IMG/VR virus record: IMGVR_UViG_3300006803_000001 | Span: 1-53,875 of that record | Strand: one strand, 5' to 3' | Length of the DNA: 53,875 nucleotides | Source of the DNA: a virus | Shown: positions 8,419 to 15,322 of the stretch, one piece after another | How the letters are laid out: each line of letters begins with the position of its first letter | Numbering within the stretch: the first letter of the stretch is position 1 | Made by a program: the position numbers and the translations under genes | The notes under the pieces: model-generated | The model's input: the letters and a program-made list of their open reading frames with translations, nothing else | What the model was told of the DNA's origin: nothing | The model's database searches: none

Positions 8419-8480
8419 AACGACGTCAATATGGGACAACTCCGTCCCCTTTGCAAGACCTAATGTGAAAAAAGGTGAAA
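8419..8480 (-). promoter_or_regulatory. MNTNT promoter module, copy 1
   Basis: On the minus strand: -35-like TTGCAA (8451-8456), a 17-bp spacer, -10-like CATATT (8428-8433), then 9 bp to the ATG at 8418. TTCACA-type boxes lie at 8464-8470 and 8474-8480, about 10 bp apart. If the hexamers are real, transcription would begin within about 0-3 bases of the start codon, giving a leaderless or nearly leaderless mRNA. Confidence 0.55.
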
Positions 8481-8482
8481 GT

Positions 8483-8692
8483 TTATTTCATGGCTTTTTT
8501 GAGCTCCTGCGCTGTTCTTAGCTTTTGCCCTTGTGCGTATCCGACTCGCCAGTTCAAAGCCCATACGAGCCTGTTTTCGTTCGTTGCGGGTATCTCAGTG
8601 TCTTCGTCGAGAAGGTCTTCGCTTTGCAAGTCTTCGTGCCCCGTGTTGAATGCTCGGCGAGCGATTTCCTCTTTTGTGTATTCGAATATCAT
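8483..8692 (-). CDS. Hypothetical protein (69 aa)
   Basis: A small acidic protein (MIFEYTKEEIARRAFNTGHE) of unknown function. Its start overlaps the stop of the secreted-protein gene upstream (ATGA), so the two are probably coupled. It ends just before promoter module copy 1. Confidence 0.6.
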   Translation of the reverse strand: MIFEYTKEEIARRAFNTGHEDLQSEDLLDEDTEIPATNENRLVWALNWRVGYAQGQKLRTAQELKKAMK

Positions 8693-8985
8693 TTTCTTTT
8701 TTTGATTTTGAAGAATCGCGTCAAACGATTACCGAATGAGTCGGGTCTTTCTGTGCGCGACTTGGCAACTGGTTTGCGCTTGCTGTAATAGGTCGTCTCG
8801 ATGTGCCCGAAATGATTCTTTCGTGAGGATGCGTGACCGATGACTTTGCCGTTGCTGTCTCGGAATGTGGTCTTCGTATTGCCGAACGAGTCGGGGCGCT
8901 CTGAGGTCGAGCTCTGAGCATTGGCGATTGTCGCCCCCAAAGCAGTGACCCATATTGCTGCGAGTATGATGATGATTTTTTTCAT
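8689..8985 (-). CDS. Secreted/periplasmic small repeat protein
   Basis: A 98-residue protein with a clear Sec signal peptide: MKKIIIILAAIWVTALGATI, then ANAQ with probable cleavage after ANA. The mature part has short repeats of the form ERPDSFGNxxT (residues about 29 and 78) around an RDSNGKVIGHASS segment and is very basic near its end. Such repeats are common in small bacterial periplasmic proteins of unknown function. In a lytic-type phage it could act at the envelope, for example in superinfection exclusion, but no function is shown. Confidence 0.7.
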   Translation of the reverse strand: MKKIIIILAAIWVTALGATIANAQSSTSERPDSFGNTKTTFRDSNGKVIGHASSRKNHFGHIETTYYSKRKPVAKSRTERPDSFGNRLTRFFKIKKRK

Positions 8986-8989
8986 TGGC

Positions 8990-9187
8990 TTATGCGTTGA
9001 TGTCTTCGACGTAATATTGTGTCACTTGTGAGGTGAAATTGTGGATGACGACGACCTTCACTCCGTGGCAAGTATACGTCGAGAATTCTGCGAGCTCTGT
9101 TTGATAGTAATCCGACCATGTGTTTTCGTCGTTTCCGATGAGAGCCCATGCCGCCTCTTTGGTGATTTCGATTGTTGTGTTACTCAT
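8990..9187 (-). CDS. Hypothetical protein (65 aa)
   Basis: A small protein starting MSNTTIEITKEAAWALIGND, with several tyrosines and a beta-rich C-terminus. No family is recognised. The ATG at 9187 is used because the upstream frame extension overlaps the neighbouring gene and has no supporting site. Confidence 0.6.
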   Translation of the reverse strand: MSNTTIEITKEAAWALIGNDENTWSDYYQTELAEFSTYTCHGVKVVVIHNFTSQVTQYYVEDINA

Positions 9188-9191
9188 GATT

Positions 9192-9416
9192 TTAAAGGTT
9201 TGGAACTTCGACGAGCTCGGACGTTCTGCCCAAGTCGTATTGACGCTGCCAGAAAGCAACGGCGGCGGCGTGCTCGGCTTCCTGCTCGAGCTTGAGGTCT
9301 TCGGCTGTCTGCTCGTAGTTCTGAGCGGACATGAGGTCGTGATGTTGGCGAATGCTGCCCATTTTCTCGAAAGAATTGGCGCGGTCGTCGCGGTCTTGTT
9401 GGCGTTCTAGGTTCAT
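9192..9416 (-). CDS. Hypothetical protein (74 aa), helical and charged
   Basis: A Q/E/A-rich, probably coiled helical protein beginning MNLERQQDRDDRANSFEKMG. Function unknown. It lies 4 bp from both neighbours, consistent with a co-transcribed cluster. Confidence 0.6.
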   Translation of the reverse strand: MNLERQQDRDDRANSFEKMGSIRQHHDLMSAQNYEQTAEDLKLEQEAEHAAAVAFWQRQYDLGRTSELVEVPNL

Positions 9417-9420
9417 TGTA

Positions 9421-9504
9421 TTAGATGGAAATCATAATCACCCCCATGAGGATGATCAGTAAAATTGAGATGATGTCGGCGAGTGCGTTGAGGATGGTTT
9501 TCAT
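9421..9504 (-). CDS. Tiny membrane peptide (27 aa)
   Basis: The frame from ATG 9504 to TAA 9421 encodes MKTILNALADIISILLIILM followed by GVIMISI, almost entirely a single hydrophobic helix. Its start lies downstream of a palindrome and a leader ending TATCACATG, and it ends 4 bp before the next gene. Composition and position suggest a real single-pass membrane peptide of unknown role. Confidence 0.5.
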   Translation of the reverse strand: MKTILNALADIISILLIILMGVIMISI

Positions 9505-9521
9505 GTGATAGTGAATGTGGG

Positions 9522-9535
9522 GCGCCCGCGGGCGC
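9522..9535. repeat. GCGCCCGCGGGCGC palindrome, intergenic copy
   Basis: A perfect 14-bp palindrome 7 bp after a stop codon. It is one of eight copies in the genome. On the plus strand it is followed by TTTTGTTTTA, which resembles a terminator for the strand that carries no genes. Confidence 0.85.
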
Positions 9536-9542
9536 TTTTGTT

Positions 9543-9767
9543 TTAGTGAGGCATTTCGAAGTGATAAATCGCGTCGTAAATGTAAACTCTTTCGGGCACG
9601 GGCAATTTTAGGCTCTCAATCTTGGCTTGTATGTTGTCGACGATTTGACTTTCGTCTTCGAAGCCGCCTGTCTCATAGCATTCGAGTATCATGTTTGGGA
9701 TAATTGCGTGCGCGTGCTTGTAGTCGGCGGCGAATTTCTGTGCGTTGGTCATTGTGTTTGTATTCAT
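9543..9767 (-). CDS. Hypothetical protein behind MNTNT module (copy 2)
   Basis: A 74-residue protein, MNTNTMTNAQKFAADYKHAH, ending in an aromatic stretch. Function unknown. Start at 9767 set by analogy with the other four modules. A palindrome follows its stop. Confidence 0.6.
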   Translation of the reverse strand: MNTNTMTNAQKFAADYKHAHAIIPNMILECYETGGFEDESQIVDNIQAKIESLKLPVPERVYIYDAIYHFEMPH

Positions 9768-9830
9768 AACGACGTCAATATGGGACATCGCCGTCACCTT
9801 TGCAAGCCCCAATGTGAAAAAATGTGAATT
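9768..9830 (-). promoter_or_regulatory. MNTNT promoter module, copy 2
   Basis: TTGCAA (9800-9805), 17-bp spacer, CATATT (9777-9782), ATG 9 bp downstream. Two TTCACA boxes exactly 10 bp apart (9813-9818, 9823-9828) lie 7 bp upstream of the -35-like hexamer. Confidence 0.55.
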
Positions 9831-10194
9831 ATTTTCCCTCGGGCAATTCGGGCGTCGGTTCAATGCTCCAAATTCCTTTGTTGCTTTGGAGCGAATAACC
9901 TTCGCCAAATACTGAGGCAATCCAGTTGTCTCGGTCTTTCTGTGACTGCATGCCCATCAATTGATTGATGAACTTGCGCTGTCCCTCCTGCTTGAGCATG
10001 ATGCATGCATTGACTGGTTGAGCTTGCATGATGATCGCCTTTGTTGCGTTGCGCCATTGGTCGGCGTTTTTGCTTTTCCAACTTGTCGCGCTCGGCTTGA
10101 GGTTGAATTTGCTCTCAAATACTCTGCAATAATTCTCCCATGCTTTGCATGCTTCCATGTCGTGCCCGCTGTTGATTTCGTTTTCTGGTTTCAT
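9829..10194 (-). CDS. Hypothetical protein (121 aa)
   Basis: A 121-residue tryptophan- and lysine-containing protein (MKPENEINSGHDMEACKAWE) with no recognised domain. Its start overlaps the preceding gene by an ATGA junction, and its end touches the upstream edge of promoter module copy 2. Confidence 0.65.
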   Translation of the reverse strand: MKPENEINSGHDMEACKAWENYCRVFESKFNLKPSATSWKSKNADQWRNATKAIIMQAQPVNACIMLKQEGQRKFINQLMGMQSQKDRDNWIASVFGEGYSLQSNKGIWSIEPTPELPEGK

Positions 10195-10421
10195 AGATCG
10201 TCAATGATTCTGAGCGCCTCGAGGCAACTCGCGTATAAATGGTCGCATTCCTTTCGCAGTAATTGGCTCTCGCTTATTTTCTGCAATGCAATGTTCAAGT
10301 CCGAGATCATGGTCTGAATCATGACCAAGTGATACAAAGAGAGAACGCCCTTCGTGTCGGGGTTTTCTTCCCATCGTTGCAAGACCTCGTCTCTAAGCTT
10401 GATTGCGTCGGTGATCGGCAT
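10191..10421 (-). CDS. Hypothetical helical protein (76 aa)
   Basis: A 76-residue, leucine- and glutamate-rich protein, MPITDAIKLRDEVLQRWEEN, predicted to be two or three helices. The ATGA overlap with the next gene implies coupled translation. Function unknown. Confidence 0.6.
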   Translation of the reverse strand: MPITDAIKLRDEVLQRWEENPDTKGVLSLYHLVMIQTMISDLNIALQKISESQLLRKECDHLYASCLEALRIIDDL

Positions 10422-10424
10422 GTC

Positions 10425-10637
10425 CTAACGAATAACTGACATTTTGCATGTCTTCAATCCTTTTGCCGCGAGTGCCGCGGTTGGTGCTTGAATCGTGTCT
10501 TCCCCGTCTTCTGTGACCCATCCTTCTTTGAGGTGAATCGTCACGTTGAACTTTCTCCCGCAGGGTTCATACTGACGGGTCAAACAGTCGACGCGTTGAT
10601 CCCTGTTAATTTGTCCGATGTTTTGTGGTATCTTCAT
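10425..10637 (-). CDS. Hypothetical protein (70 aa)
   Basis: A small basic protein (MKIPQNIGQINRDQRVDCLT), with the ATG at 10637 overlapping the stop of the upstream gene (ATGA). The longer upstream frame is arginine-rich shadow sequence. Function unknown. Confidence 0.55.
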   Translation of the reverse strand: MKIPQNIGQINRDQRVDCLTRQYEPCGRKFNVTIHLKEGWVTEDGEDTIQAPTAALAAKGLKTCKMSVIR

Positions 10638-10876
10638 TGGTTGGCAATGTTGTAAAGTTTGTCTTCTAGCTTCATAGCTGCATTGAGGACTGTTTGCGGA
10701 ACCTTTCGGGGCAGGTATGTCTGCCCGTGCTCGACGGCGCCTGTGTCCTCTGCTAGTGCCAAGGAGCCATAATACGACCCGCAAGGGGATTCAATATAAA
10801 GATGGTATTTTTCGCCGTCGTGCTCGGCTTCGATTTTCCAGCGATTGACGACGAGGTTGATTGTGTCTGTGTTCAT
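10634..10876 (-). CDS. Hypothetical protein (80 aa)
   Basis: An 80-residue protein beginning MNTDTINLVVNRWKIEAEHD and rich in beta-type residues. The start at 10876 follows the leader GAACCAACAACATG and the hairpin at 10892-10905. Function unknown. Confidence 0.6.
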   Translation of the reverse strand: MNTDTINLVVNRWKIEAEHDGEKYHLYIESPCGSYYGSLALAEDTGAVEHGQTYLPRKVPQTVLNAAMKLEDKLYNIANQ

Positions 10877-10891
10877 GTTGTTGGTTCTTGT

Positions 10892-10905
10892 GCCCCCGAG
10901 GGGGC
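10892..10905. repeat. Post-stop G/C hairpin (GCCCCCGAGGGGGC)
   Basis: Identical to the copy at 8038-8051. It lies 6 bp after the stop at 10912 and just before an A/C-rich leader. Confidence 0.7.
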
Positions 10906-10911
10906 GATTAA

Positions 10912-11187
10912 TTAAAATGGGACTTCGCTCTCTTGCTCTGCTTTGATATTGGCTTCGCACTGCGCTTGCCAAGCTGCCGCCTCTTCGAGTTCGGCTTTGA
11001 GGGTATCGGCTTCGACTGCGGCTCTCTCTTCTTTTGTCATTCCCTCCCATTGGCGAGCTTCCTCGATTTCTGCTTCGGCGTCTCCGTCGATTGCGGACGA
11101 CCCGTATGCCTCGCGAATGTAGTCTTCATGCGCAAACATGGTGTCGTTGATGTGCTCTTGTTCGGCGTCGTGATAGTAATTATTCAT
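10912..11187 (-). CDS. Hypothetical acidic protein (91 aa)
   Basis: A very acidic, alanine/glutamate-rich, probably alpha-helical 91-residue protein (MNNYYHDAEQEHINDTMFAH) ending EQESEVPF. The acidic C-terminal tip ending in PF resembles an SSB tail, but there is no OB fold. Function unknown. The leader ACCAACACATTATG follows the hairpin at 11209-11222. Confidence 0.6.
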   Translation of the reverse strand: MNNYYHDAEQEHINDTMFAHEDYIREAYGSSAIDGDAEAEIEEARQWEGMTKEERAAVEADTLKAELEEAAAWQAQCEANIKAEQESEVPF

Positions 11188-11208
11188 AATGTGTTGGTTG
11201 TTGGTTGC

Positions 11209-11222
11209 GCCCCCGAGGGGGC
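11209..11222. repeat. Post-stop G/C hairpin (GCCCCCGAGGGGGC)
   Basis: A third identical copy of the inverted repeat, 7 bp after the stop at 11230. Confidence 0.7.
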
Positions 11223-11229
11223 TGATTGA

Positions 11230-11439
11230 TTAAAGCTTGTATGCCACTTCATAGGCGGCGATTGTCGGAAGCTGCGAACGATAGCGAGTCAAGTCGTCAA
11301 TGATGTCGTCGAGAATCTCGCGTCCGTGCATGTGCTCTTGAGACTCCTTGATCTCGCAACGAACGATCTCTCGAATCTGCTCGAGTATGTCAATGTGCGA
11401 GGCGAACGGGGCGGGTGCTGTGTCAGTGTTTGTATTCAT
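11230..11439 (-). CDS. Hypothetical protein behind MNTNT module (copy 3)
   Basis: A 69-residue protein, MNTNTDTAPAPFASHIDILE, then an amphipathic helical region. Function unknown. The start is set at the module ATG (11439). Confidence 0.6.
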   Translation of the reverse strand: MNTNTDTAPAPFASHIDILEQIREIVRCEIKESQEHMHGREILDDIIDDLTRYRSQLPTIAAYEVAYKL

Positions 11440-11501
11440 AACGAGACCAATATGGGACATCGCCGTTCCTTTTGCAAGCACTAATGTGAAAAAATGTGAA
11501 A
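11440..11501 (-). promoter_or_regulatory. MNTNT promoter module, copy 3
   Basis: TTGCAA (11472-11477), 17-bp spacer, CATATT (11449-11454), 9 bp to the ATG. TTCACA boxes lie at 11485-11490 and 11495-11500, 10 bp apart. This copy sits directly downstream of the terminase large subunit stop. Confidence 0.55.
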
Positions 11502-11505
11502 ATAA

Positions 11506-12921
11506 TTACAAGCCCCCGATTCTGAGCTTTCCGCTTCGGCGCTTTTTCCACTGCAACGCATATGTCAAGGCGTCATACGCGTGGTCTTCGTGTGTTGTGT
11601 CCACGTCCTCGGGATTTGTTCCGCTCCTGCCAAGTGCGGGAATTGTTCGGATCGCGTGAACGCAATTCTCGAAGAATACCAGACCCGCCCCTCCCTCTGG
11701 GTCAAGTGAGTTGGGCGATAATAAGAGGTGCAACAATTGTGCGCGGTGAACTCGAGACCCTGCCCATTTTTCGACGGGTTTGATTTTGAGCCCTAGCGCC
11801 TGCAATTGCTTCCCTCTCGGGATTGCCTCCTTGCCCGATGCGTCGGCGCTGCCGATGTTGGCGAATGCTCCCGAGTCCATGTTGCCCGTGATCGGCTCGA
11901 CGTGCCTCACTGGTTCGCCTTCATGGTCACAACGACCGAGCCTCTCGTTGATTGCAAGTGCCCGCTCTGCATACTCTCTCGGCAACATGCCTTCCTTGTA
12001 GAGCTCGGCAATGACGTAGTATGTTTTTGTCGTTGGGTTCTGAGTGACCCAATACATTGCGGCGGGGGCGGCGTATCCGTCGTCGGCTCCGACCCAGACA
12101 TCCCAATCAATCGGAATGTCGAACTCTCTGCAAACGTGTCGGCTTCGGTTCCAGACTCCCCCATACATTGCCCCAGCGATGACTTCCCAATCTCCGAGCC
12201 TCAATGCACGAATCAAGTCCCTGTCGCCTAGACCCTCGAGGCGCTGTTCGTAGTCTGGGTCGTTGCTCGTCATGGCGAAGTTGTCCTCGAGCTTGGCAGG
12301 CACAAAAACTCGAGTCATTCCGCCGTCCTCTTTTGCTGCCGTCTTGACTATGTATTCTCCTTGATCGACGAACCCAGCCTTTGCCCAATGATGCCCGACG
12401 CCGCCCGGGTTTGTGCCCAGTATGCTGCGCGGGAACTTGGTTGTCACATGCTTGGGCACGTCGAGCGTTCCGATGCGCATACGGGCTCGTAAATAGCGAT
12501 ACTCGGCTTCTGTGAAGTGTGTCGCCTCGTCTAAGAGCAAAACGTGTATTTCTGCGCCTTGGTATTTCGTCAATGCGTTCGGGTTGGACAGGTGACAAAG
12601 GTTGATGCGGCTCCCGTTGGCGAATCTGACTTGCTTGCCGACGATCTTTGCATGCCCGTCTTCAACGATTGGCGCAAGCATATCTCGGAAACTTCCCGAG
12701 CCTTGCAAGTGGTTGTATTCGAGCTCCGGCCATGTGCGGCGGAAGAGGTAGACTTGCAAATTTGGAACTTGCAAACACCAAAGAATGCCCGCGGCTCTCA
12801 ATAGCCAACTCTTGCCCCCGCCCGCGGCGCCTCCGTATAGTGTCTCGGCGGCGGGGCTGTTGATTGCGGCTTCTTGCTTCGGCTGAATTGTCAGCGTTAT
12901 GCCCTGCGCGTTTTCGGTCAT
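11506..12921 (-). CDS. terL: Terminase large subunit
   Basis: A 471-residue DNA-packaging motor. The ATPase domain carries Walker A (GGAAGGGKSW, about residue 33) and Walker B with catalytic Glu (VLLLDEATHF, about residue 128), followed by a coupling region with GTNPGGVGH. The C-terminal half is the RNase H-like nuclease, with the acidic VGADDGY segment and a late HEDHAYDALTYAL segment. It cuts concatemers and drives DNA through the portal. Its ATG overlaps the terminase small subunit stop (TGATG). Unusually, about 6 kb of small genes separate it from the portal. Confidence 0.95.
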   Translation of the reverse strand: MTENAQGITLTIQPKQEAAINSPAAETLYGGAAGGGKSWLLRAAGILWCLQVPNLQVYLFRRTWPELEYNHLQGSGSFRDMLAPIVEDGHAKIVGKQVRFANGSRINLCHLSNPNALTKYQGAEIHVLLLDEATHFTEAEYRYLRARMRIGTLDVPKHVTTKFPRSILGTNPGGVGHHWAKAGFVDQGEYIVKTAAKEDGGMTRVFVPAKLEDNFAMTSNDPDYEQRLEGLGDRDLIRALRLGDWEVIAGAMYGGVWNRSRHVCREFDIPIDWDVWVGADDGYAAPAAMYWVTQNPTTKTYYVIAELYKEGMLPREYAERALAINERLGRCDHEGEPVRHVEPITGNMDSGAFANIGSADASGKEAIPRGKQLQALGLKIKPVEKWAGSRVHRAQLLHLLLSPNSLDPEGGAGLVFFENCVHAIRTIPALGRSGTNPEDVDTTHEDHAYDALTYALQWKKRRSGKLRIGGL

Positions 12922-13502
12922 CAATCTGACTCGTCGGTTTGGTCAATGAACTCGGGAACCTCTGACTCGTTTTTGTGTATGATGGTGATCGGCGGCATTG
13001 TGGTGACTAGCGGTTTCCCGTCGGCTCCTGTCATTTCCATTTTGTTACGATCTCCCCACCTGTCAGAATAGCGCCTTTTGAGTATCTCCATTTTTGCACG
13101 CCAATCGGTGTCGCTTGCCACTTGCTCGACAAGCATGACCTCGTTGTCCGCTTCGGCGTGTTCGATCGCGTCGAGAAATTGGGTGTATATTGACTCGATG
13201 TCCTCGTCCCTCTCTTTTTGTCCGCGTTCTTTCCATCCGAAAAATGATCGGTATGAGACTCGAGCTCTGCCGCATGCTGCATTAACATATGAGCCCCCGC
13301 GTATTGATGCGCAAATGCTCTCAATCACCTCGATCGTCAATTCGGTTTTTCTTCCCGCTTTCCCCATGTGCTTGAGGTTGCCGCGCATTCGATACCAATT
13401 CAAGGTCAAAACGTCTGTCTCGTTCCTTCCGTGTTCGTCCTCGTTCCATTTAGGGACGGAAACCTCGCGCCCGCGTGGAGTGCGCAACTTTTGTCGAATC
13501 AC
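12921..13502 (-). CDS. terS: Terminase small subunit
   Basis: The core, from MGKAGRKTELTIEVIESICA, has an N-terminal helix-turn-helix (GSYVNAACGRARVSYRSFFG) and helical oligomerisation region typical of terminase small subunits, and terminates at the TerL start. Known role: recognise packaging DNA and regulate TerL. I give the GTG start at 13502, which overlaps the upstream stop (GTGA). An ATG at 13367 would yield a more usual 148-residue protein, and the N-terminal 45 residues are less convincing. Confidence 0.8.
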   Translation of the reverse strand: MIRQKLRTPRGREVSVPKWNEDEHGRNETDVLTLNWYRMRGNLKHMGKAGRKTELTIEVIESICASIRGGSYVNAACGRARVSYRSFFGWKERGQKERDEDIESIYTQFLDAIEHAEADNEVMLVEQVASDTDWRAKMEILKRRYSDRWGDRNKMEMTGADGKPLVTTMPPITIIHKNESEVPEFIDQTDESD

Positions 13503-14320
13503 TTTTCACGAATGATGCAAGGGACTGTGCGTTTCCAGTCAATCGAATGATGCAATCTTTTGTGGTTTGCGTTCATCATAGAGACTTGCACACTCGAGGG
13601 TTGCATTGTGACTGTGGTGAAGGATTTGACATATGTTCCATTTGCGTATGCCCCCGTCATCCCGCCCTTTTGTCTTTGTGTCTCTTTCTGGTTGATTGCA
13701 ATCACTGGAATTGTGAGGAATAGGTTTCCTCGGCTTCCCTCGAGTGTGTATGCGTTGACGTCTTCATTGATCCCGACGAATGTGAATTGTCGTTTCGGAG
13801 ACAGTATGAAACTATTCATGCATTTTCGTTTGTTGAATCTGTATTGTTTTTCGTTGTTCCATCCCCCGATGAAGTCTCCGTTCTGTGCCATTGCTACCGC
13901 TTTGCAATTTGTCGACTCATAGAATGCAATCATCATTTCGAATACCTTGTTCAAGTCTTTGATCAATGGCGTTCCTGTTGTGTCTGCGTATTTGTATGCA
14001 ATTTCGTAGTAATCGTCGTCAAGTTGTATGAAGTGATCGAGCCCCAGTTCTCGGGCAATGTCGAAACAAGCGTTTCTCGCGTGCACAATGACGTTGCGGT
14101 TGTCGAAGTTGTTCCCCTCGTCGCTGGCGTCTGCAATCGCTTTCTTGTCGAAGCAAATGACCTTGTCTCCGAATCTCTCTCGGTATTCGTCTGCGGTCTC
14201 GTCTTCGTCGTCAATGATGATGTAAACGTCCCCAGTGTATCCGCATTTTTCAAGGGTCTTGTATGTCAAGACGTTGTCGGCTCTGCCGTGTGAGAGAATG
14301 AATACGGCGTGCTTACTCAT
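13499..14320 (-). CDS. Glycosyltransferase-like protein (TAGT-type GT-A fold)
   Basis: A 273-residue protein starting KHAVFILSHGRADNVLTYKT, with IIIDDEDE near residue 36 and HFIQLDDDYYEI near residue 97. The pattern of an N-terminal S-x-GRA motif, an early acidic patch and a DDD/DxD metal-binding motif after an ARN segment fits GT-A glycosyltransferases, notably the phage TET-associated type that decorate hydroxymethylated DNA bases. No TET/JBP dioxygenase is visible in this genome, so the acceptor (base, protein or host glycan) is open. It sits between an unknown conserved gene and terS. Confidence 0.65.
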   Translation of the reverse strand: MSKHAVFILSHGRADNVLTYKTLEKCGYTGDVYIIIDDEDETADEYRERFGDKVICFDKKAIADASDEGNNFDNRNVIVHARNACFDIARELGLDHFIQLDDDYYEIAYKYADTTGTPLIKDLNKVFEMMIAFYESTNCKAVAMAQNGDFIGGWNNEKQYRFNKRKCMNSFILSPKRQFTFVGINEDVNAYTLEGSRGNLFLTIPVIAINQKETQRQKGGMTGAYANGTYVKSFTTVTMQPSSVQVSMMNANHKRLHHSIDWKRTVPCIIREK

Positions 14321-14714
14321 ACTCCTCGAGGTATTGCTTTCTTAGCTCTTCGCATATCTTGAGAAATCCGTTTTCGATTGCTGACTCAAAGTCGACAATC
14401 ACAAGGGCGCTCTCTTCCATTAGGGTTTTGACCTCTTGATTTGCGTGCGAATAAAAGTCGGCGATTTTCTCGTAATTAAAAACGGCGTGACGATGTGCGG
14501 CAATGATCAAGAAGTCTTTGACCTCTGGGGGTGCTGTTGAGTCTGCAATTGCTCTCTTGAGCTTCGCAAGCTTGCTTCGGTCTACAAGTTCGAAAACGTC
14601 GGGCGGCTTGTTCTTGGGCTCGTATATTGGCGCCTCGATCTTGAGCTCGTATTTGCCCTCAGTTTCTTCGGGTATGATCTCCTCGGCTCCAAAGAGCGTT
14701 TTCTGTCTATGCAT
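14313..14714 (-). CDS. Conserved phage protein linked to the glycosyltransferase
   Basis: A 133-residue protein, MHRQKTLFGAEEIIPEETEG, with EPKNKPPDVFELVD and a helical C-terminus containing AAHRHAVFNYEKIADFYSHA and LVIVDFESAI. I recall the same arrangement beside glycosyltransferase-like genes in other phages, but its function is not known to me. The ATG at 14714 has GAGG four bases upstream. It overlaps the upstream gene by 8 bp and its end overlaps the glycosyltransferase start by 8 bp. Confidence 0.65.
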   Translation of the reverse strand: MHRQKTLFGAEEIIPEETEGKYELKIEAPIYEPKNKPPDVFELVDRSKLAKLKRAIADSTAPPEVKDFLIIAAHRHAVFNYEKIADFYSHANQEVKTLMEESALVIVDFESAIENGFLKICEELRKQYLEEYE

Positions 14715-15009
14715 TTTCCTCAAGCTTTGTGGTTTGTTGCTCCCAATATCTCCGATCTTCTTGTCTCCAAGTTTCGGATCTTGATGTCAAGAATGCGGTC
14801 GACTTCACCTCGTTGATGTCTTTCCAAGTTTCTATGTAGAGGCGCCATGCATCCCATTGGTCGAATTCTTCGGGCGTTCTGATGTCTGGTTGCAAGTATC
14901 TGACTTGCCAATACAATTTGCGAGCGGTCAGTTCGTCGGCGTCGTTTGAATAGAGGTGTAATACGTGCCCTAGAAGGTCGGGCTCTGTTTTCGTGAATTG
15001 CGTTTTCAT
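14707..15009 (-). CDS. Hypothetical protein (100 aa)
   Basis: A 100-residue W-, E- and R-rich helical protein (MKTQFTKTEPDLLGHVLHLY). Not recognised. The start at 15009 follows the leader CCGCTACAACATG and a G/C hairpin. The upstream frame extension runs through that hairpin and is not credible. Confidence 0.6.
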   Translation of the reverse strand: MKTQFTKTEPDLLGHVLHLYSNDADELTARKLYWQVRYLQPDIRTPEEFDQWDAWRLYIETWKDINEVKSTAFLTSRSETWRQEDRRYWEQQTTKLEENA

Positions 15010-15023
15010 GTTGTAGCGGTTGT

Positions 15024-15037
15024 GCCCCCGAAGGGGC
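15024..15037. repeat. Post-stop hairpin variant (GCCCCCGAAGGGGC)
   Basis: Five-bp arms around CGAA. Together with about 10 bases of leader on one side and the GTTTG flank on the other, it is repeated almost identically at 15303-15316, a direct repeat of about 30 bp. Confidence 0.65.
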
Positions 15038-15045
15038 GTTTGCAA

Positions 15046-15288
15046 TTAGTGATCGTCTCTTGTGATTTCAGTTTCGGGCGGAGTTTCGATTTCCCAACAT
15101 GTCGTCAAGTGATCGAAAAACTTGTCAAAGTCGTCCTCTTCGAACCAAGAGGTCATTTCGGAGATCAAGTTTTGCTGTATGAATGACGCGGAGCAAGTCT
15201 CGCAAAGCCATTGCACTTTTTCGAATCGGGAGGTTTCATCAATCCACTCGTCTCGGGCGTCAATTTCGTCGTCTGTTGTTGCTTTCAT
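15046..15288 (-). CDS. Small Cys/His protein (80 aa)
   Basis: An 80-residue acidic protein with WLCETCSASF near residue 27 and FFDHLTTCWE near residue 63, that is C-x2-C ... H-x3-C. The spacing (about 35 residues) could form a small zinc site. Function unknown. The start at 15288 follows a hairpin plus the CCGCTACAAAATG leader. Confidence 0.55.
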   Translation of the reverse strand: MKATTDDEIDARDEWIDETSRFEKVQWLCETCSASFIQQNLISEMTSWFEEDDFDKFFDHLTTCWEIETPPETEITRDDH

Positions 15289-15302
15289 TTTGTAGCGGTT
15301 GT

Positions 15303-15316
15303 GCCCCCGAAGGGGC
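15303..15316. repeat. Post-stop hairpin variant (GCCCCCGAAGGGGC)
   Basis: A second copy of the hairpin and leader unit at 15024-15037, 6 bp after the stop at 15323. Confidence 0.65.
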
Positions 15317-15322
15317 GTTTGT

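Noticed and set aside
8419-8439. Upstream MSHIDVV start for the MNTNT genes
   Set aside because: Not conserved as a start codon in all five copies (TTG in copy 1, ACG in copy 5) and it would place the -10-like hexamer within the coding sequence.
9522-9540. Palindrome plus TTTTGTTTTA read as a plus-strand terminator
   Set aside because: No plus-strand gene exists for it to terminate, and other copies of the palindrome lack the T tract.
12107-12598. Minus-strand 163-codon frame
   Set aside because: Overlaps terL in another frame and is arginine/serine-rich, a typical shadow.
13787-14293. Plus-strand open frame of 168 codons
   Set aside because: It lies entirely antisense to the glycosyltransferase-like gene and has the V/F/C-rich composition of a shadow frame, with no recognisable motif.
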